A stretch of 5,934 nt of DNA from JAPLYB01 sp964481435 (GTDB lineage Archaea; Nanobdellota; Nanobdellia; Pacearchaeales; UBA284), in contig CAYZTH010000036.1 in assembly GCA_964481435.1 (NCBI GenBank), positions 1 through 5,934 of the forward strand, written 5' to 3'. This document shows positions 1 to 4,199 of the stretch, one piece after another. The translations under genes were made by a program, and so were the position numbers. How positions within the stretch are numbered: position 1 is the first letter of the stretch; each line of letters begins with the position of its first letter. The notes under the pieces were generated by a model that was not told the origin of the DNA, ran no database searches, and saw only the letters and a program-made list of their open reading frames with translations.

Positions 1-29
1 TTTTGATTTTAGCAAATTATTCTAGGGGG

Positions 30-41
30 TGACAAATGTCA
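30..41. repeat. 12-base palindrome TGACA-AA-TGTCA
   Basis: This is a perfect inverted repeat of five bases with a two-base centre, about 60 bases upstream of the lyase TATA box. It could be an operator or chance. The rest of positions 1-98 shows no gene; I see only AT-rich DNA with stops in all frames. Confidence 0.25.
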
Positions 42-98
42 TGAACCTACACACTAAAAATTGAAATAAAATCAATTATGTCTTATTTTGCAATAATC

Positions 99-108
99 TT
101 TAAATATA
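99..108 (+). promoter_or_regulatory. TATA box for the lyase gene
   Basis: TTTAAATATA is centred about 24 bases before the ATG at 127. Archaeal transcription usually starts about 25 bases downstream of the TATA centre, so the transcript would start at or next to the ATG and be leaderless. No Shine-Dalgarno sequence precedes the ATG, which agrees with this. Confidence 0.6.
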
Positions 109-126
109 TCTCAGAAGTAAATAAAA

Positions 127-1146
127 ATGGCTAGATTAGCAGTTCAAGAAGTAGTAAAACCAATAAGTCCTTGGACAGGGAGATATGCAAGTTCTAGGAT
201 GAGAAAATTATGCACGATTGATACTAAGAGGGATTATAGACATGCATGCTCTAATGAGATGAGAGAGATTCTTTCTGATAAATCAAAGTATATGGGCTGG
301 AGAGATTGTTGGATTGCTCTAGCTGAGTCAGAACTTGAAATGGGCGTTGAAGGTATAACAAGAGAACAAGTTGATGCCCTAAAAGAAGCAAGAAATGTTC
401 CAATAGACTCCCAAGTAGCAAAAGAGTATGAGCAAGTGACTCAGCACGACGTCATAGCTTATAGAAGAGAATTTGGAGATAGTGCAAATAAAATTCTTAA
501 AGGAGCAGGAAACATCTTGCATAGGGGTGCGACAAGCGCAGACATCACAGACAATGCTGAACTTGCATCGTATAAGTTTGGATTAGAACTTGTTTTACGA
601 AAAACCAATAAATTAAGAAGACTAGCTTTTGGACATCCAAGCCTAAGGCTTCCTCTAGAAGAATTAACACATAGGATCAGCTCGATTCAGGCTCGCGGAT
701 TAAAAGGAGCAGTCGGAACTCAGGATAGTTATCTTAACCTATTAAAGGATAAAAGAAAAGTTAATGCCTTGGATGCAGATTTCTCTGCAAGACTTGGATT
801 TGATTCAAGCTACACTGAGACAGGTCAGACCTATCCTAGAATTGTTGATTATCAGATTCTTGGCTCGATTGATGTTCTTGCCCAAACACTCTATAAGATC
901 GCAGGTCCAAAAAGACAAAAGCACCTAAAAGCGCATGCCGAAGCAATACATCTTAAGGCTCTCCAAGCAGCAGAGATGGCCTCACAACAGTGGCTCGAAA
1001 GAAGCCTCGATGATTCTGCACAAAGACGAGTGGTAATGACTGAATCATTCTATCAGATAGACCATATGCTCGACGAATTACTGAAAAATCCAAATGGTCT
1101 TAAGAAACCTGAAAAACAAGTAATGACCAAATTACAAAAAGAAAGA
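127..1146 (+). other. Copy 1 / proximal half of the permuted lyase (residues 1-340)
   Basis: This half carries domain 1, with an SPWTGRY start and the HDV and GATS motifs, followed by helix a (about 142-168). It then jumps through a short linker (about 169-175) to the end of helix b and the RGLKGAVGTQ...GQTYPR block (190-238). Helix c follows (about 240-260). A linker without the signature loop (about 261-280) leads to QWLERSLDDSAQRR and the helix after it (288-340). Relative to an ordinary lyase it lacks the GFTH/TTxGKR loop, the SSAMPxKRNP loop and the C-terminal domain. Boundaries are by-eye alignment to remembered family sequences, accurate to perhaps 5-10 residues. Confidence 0.75.
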
Positions 1147-2034
1147 TTATCTTTAGTTGCAGAAAAAACAACAGCGACAATCTCGAGAATGTATGATTTT
1201 GCAGTAAGATATCGGAATGCATCTTGTATAGGATTTACACATGGGCAGGCTGCACAGCCAACAACATATGGAAAAAGACTATCCCTGTGGGCATATGGTT
1301 TTGTGCTTGCTATGCAAGACCTAGAAAACCTACTAGACAAACCACAAAGATATGCTGGAGTTTCGCTTGACGCTCTAATTAATACCCGACTGAATCAGAT
1401 TGCTATTGCAGCTGGAAAAACCTCAGTAGATATAAGGCTCCTACAAAGGGACTTAGAAGTATCAGAGCCATACAAAAAAAATCAACAGGGTTCAAGTGCA
1501 ATGCCCCATAAAAGAAATCCAAAAAATTCTGAAAGATGCAACAGCCTATGCAGGACAAAAATCGGCTCAACATCAATGGATAGATGTACAGAGTATGATT
1601 TCTTGGCAACAGACTCTATTCTCGAATTGATGCTAAGTACATTCACAAAATCAAATAAAGAACAAGAGGGTTTCACAGTCTACACAGACGTAGCAAGAAA
1701 AAGATTGGAACAATATATGCCTTTCTTTGTATCAGAGCACGTGCTTAATGCTGCTCTTAAAAAAAAGATGGATAGAGATAAAGTCTACAAAGCTATTCGG
1801 GCAGTTGCGATAAAAGCAAAGAGGGATATGAGAAAAGGGAGACCGATAAGAATGCTCGAGGATTTAGCTAAAAGAGGACTTCCCGTTGACTTGGATAAGA
1901 AAGCAGAACTCCTGAATCCAGCGAGATATTTAGGAAGAGCTATAGAACAAGTTGAGGATTTATTCCCAGAAGTAAATGAATGCCGCGCAACCTATCCAAA
2001 CCACGTTAATATTGTGAGTGAAGTTTCAGTTTAA
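127..2034 (+). CDS. purB: Adenylosuccinate lyase homologue with permuted (interleaved) motif order
   Basis: This is a fumarase/aspartase-superfamily enzyme. Adenylosuccinate lyase splits adenylosuccinate into AMP and fumarate, and SAICAR into AICAR and fumarate, in the cytosol. The family is identified by HDV (107-109), GATS..D..DN (134-143), RGLKGAVGTQ (190-199), GQTYPR (233-238), QWLERSLDDSAQRR (288-301), GFTHGQAAQPTTYGKR (369-384), DIRLL (435-439), SSAMPHKRNP (456-465) and an ADSL-like C-terminal domain (about 512-635). The QWxERxLDDSAxRR form is that of the eukaryote-like ADSL clade rather than the B. subtilis type. The expected catalytic residues are present: His107, His372 and the Ser456/Ser457 pair. 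Family members are about 430-480 residues, so 635 is long. The oddity is motif order: the a-b and c-d loop motifs, normally in the first half, come after the d-e motif. The ATG at 127 is chosen because a TATA box lies 19-28 bases upstream. No other purine gene is adjacent. Family assignment is firm; activity is inferred. Confidence 0.9.
   Translation: MARLAVQEVVKPISPWTGRYASSRMRKLCTIDTKRDYRHACSNEMREILSDKSKYMGWRDCWIALAESELEMGVEGITREQVDALKEARNVPIDSQVAKEYEQVTQHDVIAYRREFGDSANKILKGAGNILHRGATSADITDNAELASYKFGLELVLRKTNKLRRLAFGHPSLRLPLEELTHRISSIQARGLKGAVGTQDSYLNLLKDKRKVNALDADFSARLGFDSSYTETGQTYPRIVDYQILGSIDVLAQTLYKIAGPKRQKHLKAHAEAIHLKALQAAEMASQQWLERSLDDSAQRRVVMTESFYQIDHMLDELLKNPNGLKKPEKQVMTKLQKERLSLVAEKTTATISRMYDFAVRYRNASCIGFTHGQAAQPTTYGKRLSLWAYGFVLAMQDLENLLDKPQRYAGVSLDALINTRLNQIAIAAGKTSVDIRLLQRDLEVSEPYKKNQQGSSAMPHKRNPKNSERCNSLCRTKIGSTSMDRCTEYDFLATDSILELMLSTFTKSNKEQEGFTVYTDVARKRLEQYMPFFVSEHVLNAALKKKMDRDKVYKAIRAVAIKAKRDMRKGRPIRMLEDLAKRGLPVDLDKKAELLNPARYLGRAIEQVEDLFPEVNECRATYPNHVNIVSEVSV
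1147..2034 (+). other. Copy 2 / distal half of the permuted lyase (residues 341-635)
   Basis: This half starts inside a second version of helix a, with ISRMYDFA (352-359) corresponding to ISRLADFA of ordinary enzymes. It continues through GFTHGQAAQPTTYGKR and helix b (about 385-408). A short link replaces the GTQ...GQTY block. A second helix c ends in DIRLL (435-439), followed by SSAMPHKRNP and SER (468-470). A short link (about 480-491) replaces QWxERxLDDSAxRR. The rest is a second version of the following helix and the C-terminal domain. Domain 1 is absent from this half. Boundaries are approximate. Confidence 0.75.
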
Positions 2035-2040
2035 TTTTTA
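2035..2040 (+). terminator. T-run directly after the lyase stop codon
   Basis: Five T residues (2035-2039) follow the TAA. Archaeal RNA polymerase often terminates at short T-runs without a hairpin. The gap to the convergent radB stop codon is only 20 bases, so some read-through antisense to radB is likely. Confidence 0.3.
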
Positions 2041-2054
2041 AGAAATCAAAATTC

Positions 2055-2873
2055 CTAGCTGAAAAATCCTTTCTTCTTCCTAATCCCTTGATCAATTATC
2101 TCGAATTCAAATCTTTTCTCAGGAAGATGTCGGTGTTTTCTTAGAATAGCCCTCTTTCTCCCATGTCCAAGATTCTCTAACTCAATTATACACTTGCTCC
2201 AGTACTTTATGATATCTCCTCCGACCATGTTCATCTGCTTTTTCTTCCCTTCATCAATCTCTTCCAGACTCAAAAAGCCCCCATAGACTTGGTCTGTAAC
2301 AAGAACAGGGATATTCTTTTTCCTTGCAATCTCACTTAGAATTCTAAGCTGCCTTGCGAGACTTCTATTTATATTTTGAATCTTATCAAAATCTTTCTCA
2401 CTCGAAGCATCTCCAAGTTCTAATCGATATAACATAACAAGTGAGTCAATCACAATCAAACCGATATTTTTATTTAGCAAGTCAAGAAGTTTATTAAAAC
2501 ACTCTCTCTGTTCCTCAAAAGTTGTTGCTTTCAAGAGGATTATATTCTTCATAACATCAAATGCTGCAAGTTGCCTCAATCTATCAACTGAAAAACCTCC
2601 TTCAGTATCAACAAAAATTACCTTTTTGCCCATAGCTGCTTGTTCAGCAGCAGCAATAAGACATAAGTTTGTCTTCCCACTTCCAGCGGGCCCATAAAAC
2701 ACAGTTATAACCTCTCGGTCATATCCCCCATTAAGCCATTCATCTAATTCAATTGAACCAGAAGGAATCTTACCTAGACTATCTTCTACTTTATTTTCCC
2801 CCTTCTCTTCTTCCATGAGAATAGGAATAGATTCATATTTTAAGTATTTCGATGATAAAAGATATACTCGCAT
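2055..2873 (-). CDS. radB: DNA repair and recombination protein RadB
   Basis: RadB is the archaeal RecA/Rad51 paralogue that assists RadA in homologous recombination. It binds ATP and DNA and is usually only a weak ATPase. Visible features are a RecA-core start IPSGSIELDEWLNGGY (36-51), Walker A GPAGSGKT (61-68), DTEGGF (89-94), Walker B LIVIDS (139-144), VTDQVY (192-197), where related RecA-family proteins often have TNQV, GGDIIKYWSKCIIEL (218-232) and the basic RADB-like tail ILRKHRHLPE (243-252). It lacks the N-terminal helix-hairpin-helix domain of RadA, as expected. At 272 residues it is longer than typical RadB proteins (about 220-240). The extra part is about 35 N-terminal residues. 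A second ATG at codon 20 (2816) could give a shorter protein, but the TATA box placed about 26 bases upstream favours a leaderless start at 2873. The gene is divergent from the 134-residue gene and convergent with the lyase. Confidence 0.92.
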   Translation of the reverse strand: MRVYLLSSKYLKYESIPILMEEEKGENKVEDSLGKIPSGSIELDEWLNGGYDREVITVFYGPAGSGKTNLCLIAAAEQAAMGKKVIFVDTEGGFSVDRLRQLAAFDVMKNIILLKATTFEEQRECFNKLLDLLNKNIGLIVIDSLVMLYRLELGDASSEKDFDKIQNINRSLARQLRILSEIARKKNIPVLVTDQVYGGFLSLEEIDEGKKKQMNMVGGDIIKYWSKCIIELENLGHGRKRAILRKHRHLPEKRFEFEIIDQGIRKKKGFFS

Positions 2874-2893
2874 ATAGATACAATAATACAGAT

Positions 2894-2904
2894 AAATTTA
2901 AAAA
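2894..2904 (-). promoter_or_regulatory. TATA box for radB
   Basis: Read on the minus strand this is TTTTTAAATTT, centred about 26 bases upstream of the ATG at 2873. That spacing predicts transcription starting at the ATG and supports the longer of the two possible RadB starts. Confidence 0.5.
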
Positions 2905-2950
2905 GAAAACTAATCATAATCTATTATAAAAAGGGTAACATGACGTAAAA

Positions 2951-2978
2951 AAGCGCATTAATACTAACTAAAGCGCAT
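2951..2978. repeat. Paired direct repeat AAGCGCAT, 20 bases apart
   Basis: AAGCGCAT occurs at 2951-2958 and again at 2971-2978. The pair sits just upstream of the TATA-like box of the 134-residue gene and in the divergent region shared with radB. The 20-base period is about two helical turns, a spacing compatible with a regulator binding one face of the DNA. A similar pair occurs at 4136-4160. Confidence 0.45.
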
Positions 2979-2983
2979 AAAAC

Positions 2984-2993
2984 TATAATAAAT
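2984..2993 (+). promoter_or_regulatory. TATA-like box for the 134-residue gene
   Basis: TATAATAAAT is centred about 25 bases before the ATG at 3014, the same geometry as the lyase and radB promoters. No Shine-Dalgarno sequence is seen before the ATG, so a leaderless transcript is likely. Confidence 0.45.
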
Positions 2994-3013
2994 AGCATAC
3001 AAAATTAATCAAG

Positions 3014-3418
3014 ATGTCAGAAATAATAAAACCTCAATTTGTGACTATAGATGAGCTTAAAGTAGAGAAGCTTGGCATGGGCCAGAAACTTCTTGATCTT
3101 TCTTTCAAATACACAGCCAATGGAAAGCAGACAAAGATATTCAAACAATTTCCACTTGCTGAGAACAACTTGAGTTTTGTCTTGAACTTGATATCAGAAG
3201 TCAAGAAATCAAGCAATCTAAAGCTTGAAAAAGAAGAAGAGATGAAAGAGAAACTTGTTAACTACTTAGGCAGGCTAGTCCAAGAAGTAAAGAGCCTCGA
3301 GAAATTCCAAGAATCTGAGAGATATATGAGAGAATTTCAAAAGATTAACTGCTACAAGGTCAATTTCCCAGAAGTTGCGATAAATATGGGAAGCAAAACT
3401 GCTCAGAGATGGGCTTGA
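3014..3418 (+). CDS. Hypothetical protein, 134 residues
   Basis: I do not recognise this protein. It has no signal peptide or membrane segment, so it is probably cytosolic. The N-terminal 50 residues look like mixed strand and turn (QFVTIDELKVEKLG; KLLDLSFKYTANGKQ). Residues about 50-110 are charged and helix-prone (FVLNLISEVKK; KEEEMKEKLVNYLGRLVQEVKSL) and may form a helical hairpin or coiled coil. A single cysteine lies near 112. It carries no catalytic motif I can name. The start at 3014 is supported by a TATA-like box 25 bases upstream. Codon use and composition resemble the lyase and radB, so I take it as a real gene. The next gene begins 62 bases downstream with its own promoter-like sequence. 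The gene could be lineage-specific. Confidence 0.75.
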   Translation: MSEIIKPQFVTIDELKVEKLGMGQKLLDLSFKYTANGKQTKIFKQFPLAENNLSFVLNLISEVKKSSNLKLEKEEEMKEKLVNYLGRLVQEVKSLEKFQESERYMREFQKINCYKVNFPEVAINMGSKTAQRWA

Positions 3419-3445
3419 GTATTTTATTTTGGATGTCTAGTGATA

Positions 3446-3455
3446 TTAATTAAAT
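3446..3455 (+). promoter_or_regulatory. TATA-like box for the cysteine-rich gene
   Basis: TTAATTAAAT is centred about 30 bases before the ATG at 3481. The spacing suggests a start site a few bases before the ATG. It is slightly further away than in the other promoters, and the AT-rich background makes a chance match possible. Confidence 0.35.
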
Positions 3456-3480
3456 TGCGGCGATTAAAAAGAGACGGATA

Positions 3481-3876
3481 ATGGCGGTGAAGACTAGATT
3501 TAACCGTAGAATTCTACCTAATTTAGAGAGAACAATAATTACCCCTAAAAACCCCAAAACTCCTAAAAGAGAACCAGATAAAAAACCAAATGGGCATCTT
3601 AGTAACGAAGAGATAGATAAGTTAAAGCCAGTATGTGGTTTTGTGAGACACAAACTAGGTGGAGAAAATATACAAGTTGATTCTAAGGCAGGGGTTTTCA
3701 TGGGCTACTGCTCTTGTTCAGGTAATGGAACAAGGATGAGATGCATCACCAATGTCCGAGATGATTACTATGATTGTAGATACTATCCAAAATATACTCG
3801 TCCTAATCTCCCGGTCTTGTATGAAAAAAGATCATGTCTGCCAGTTTTATTTAAACCAACTGACACAAACATTTAA
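3481..3876 (+). CDS. Hypothetical cysteine-rich protein, 131 residues
   Basis: I do not recognise this protein. It has two parts. Residues 1-38 are basic and proline-rich (for example TPKNPKTPKREPDKKP), probably a flexible, possibly nucleic-acid-binding, tail. Residues about 48-125 form a compact cysteine- and tyrosine-rich domain with cysteines at 52, 77, 79, 88, 99 and 119. These include a CxC pair in YCSCSG and CRYYP at 99-103. This pattern could bind zinc or an iron-sulfur cluster or form disulfides, and I cannot choose among these. There is no signal peptide, which makes metal binding more likely than disulfides. It lies 62 bases after the 134-residue gene and 77 bases before the 51-residue gene, in the same direction. 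Its stop codon overlaps a TATA-like stretch (3872-3879) that may serve the next gene. Confidence 0.75.
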   Translation: MAVKTRFNRRILPNLERTIITPKNPKTPKREPDKKPNGHLSNEEIDKLKPVCGFVRHKLGGENIQVDSKAGVFMGYCSCSGNGTRMRCITNVRDDYYDCRYYPKYTRPNLPVLYEKRSCLPVLFKPTDTNI

Positions 3877-3909
3877 AAAAGACTTCTGTCTAAAATAAAA
3901 TTGTATGAA

Positions 3910-3920
3910 TTTTAATTAAA
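3910..3920 (+). promoter_or_regulatory. Candidate TATA box for the 51-residue gene
   Basis: TTTTAATTAAA lies about 39 bases upstream of the ATG at 3954. A second candidate, TTTAAAAA at 3872-3879, overlaps the upstream stop codon. Either would give a transcript with a short leader, unlike the leaderless genes in this window. I cannot decide between them. Confidence 0.3.
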
Positions 3921-3937
3921 CAAAAAATAAAAACAAA

Positions 3938-3942
3938 AGAGG
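3938..3942 (+). promoter_or_regulatory. Possible Shine-Dalgarno AGAGG before the 51-residue gene
   Basis: AGAGG ends 11 bases before the ATG at 3954. The other genes in this window have no clear ribosome binding site, so if real this gene is translated from a leadered transcript. The spacing is slightly long. Confidence 0.3.
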
Positions 3943-3953
3943 AAAACAAAAAA

Positions 3954-4109
3954 ATGTCAAAAGTAGAATTTAGCGAGTTCAAGGGAAACAAAATCATCAA
4001 GCTAAAAAAAGATGATAATGATCAATTTCCTTTTAGCTTTGGAAAAGCCAAAGCAAAATTGATTGTTGAGAACTTCGACTCAATAAAAGAATTTTCTGAA
4101 CAAGAGTAA
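3954..4109 (+). CDS. Small basic protein, 51 residues
   Basis: An ATG at 3954 opens a 51-codon frame ending in TAA at 4107-4109. The product begins MSKVEFSEFKGNKIIKLKKD and contains DQFPFSFGKAKAKLIVEN (about 23-40), ending FSEQE. The centre reads as short strands (NKIIKL; FPFSFG) followed by a helix (GKAKAKLIVENFDSIKEFSE). I have an impression of similar short archaeal proteins with an FPFSFG.AKAKLI motif but no function to attach, and I cannot verify this. The ordered amphipathic pattern, sensible codon use, a possible ribosome binding site and the following T-run all support a real gene. It is cytosolic by sequence. A DNA- or RNA-binding role is conceivable for a small basic protein but is not shown. 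Confidence 0.7.
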   Translation: MSKVEFSEFKGNKIIKLKKDDNDQFPFSFGKAKAKLIVENFDSIKEFSEQE

Positions 4110-4135
4110 ATACGCTCTATGTAAGTAGAAAAAAG

Positions 4136-4160
4136 AAGCGCATGAAAGAAAATAAAGCGC
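4136..4160. repeat. Second AAGCGC pair, 19 bases apart
   Basis: AAGCGCAT (4136-4143) and AAGCGCGA (4155-4162) recall the pair at 2951-2978. Unlike that pair, this one lies between two convergent gene ends (4109 and 4200), where no promoter is expected for either annotated gene. An eight-base direct repeat AGTAGAAA also brackets the site (4124-4131 and 4183-4190). Confidence 0.4.
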
Positions 4161-4167
4161 GAAAATA

Positions 4168-4172
4168 TTTTT
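4168..4172 (+). terminator. T-run terminator for the small + strand genes
   Basis: Five T residues in an AT-rich stretch, about 60 bases after the stop codon of the 51-residue gene, could be an archaeal-type terminator. No stable hairpin precedes it. Confidence 0.25.
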
Positions 4173-4199
4173 AGATTTCTAAAGTAGAAAGGATAAATT

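Noticed and set aside
1053..1676. Antisense open frames inside the lyase gene (1053-1340, 1403-1609, 1482-1676)
   Set aside because: They lie fully opposite strongly conserved lyase motifs, have no promoter and show compositions typical of antisense shadows.
127..2034. Misassembly or a decaying, frameshifted gene as the cause of the scrambled lyase
   Set aside because: One frame of 635 codons runs through at least four internal junctions with plausible linkers and intact catalytic motifs. Random joins would break the frame about two times in three at each junction. Long-read confirmation would still be worth having.
127..2034. Simple circular permutation of the lyase
   Set aside because: A circular permutation keeps neighbouring blocks in cyclic order. 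Here alternate blocks are separated, and both the original N-terminal and C-terminal domains remain at their normal ends.
3034..3701. Minus-strand frames opposite the 134- and 131-residue genes
   Set aside because: The + strand frames are longer, have TATA-like boxes at the right distance and better protein composition.
3880..3890. Small hairpin AGAC-TTCT-GTCT as a terminator or regulatory RNA
   Set aside because: The stem has only four base pairs and no T-run follows, so chance is the better explanation.
4009..4022. C/D box guide RNA suggested by GATGATAATGAT
   Set aside because: It does not match the C box exactly, no paired D box is seen, and it lies inside the 51-residue coding sequence.
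4142..4174. Ten-codon ATG frame between the convergent genes
   Set aside because: It is too short to support as a gene and overlaps the AAGCGC repeat and the T-run.
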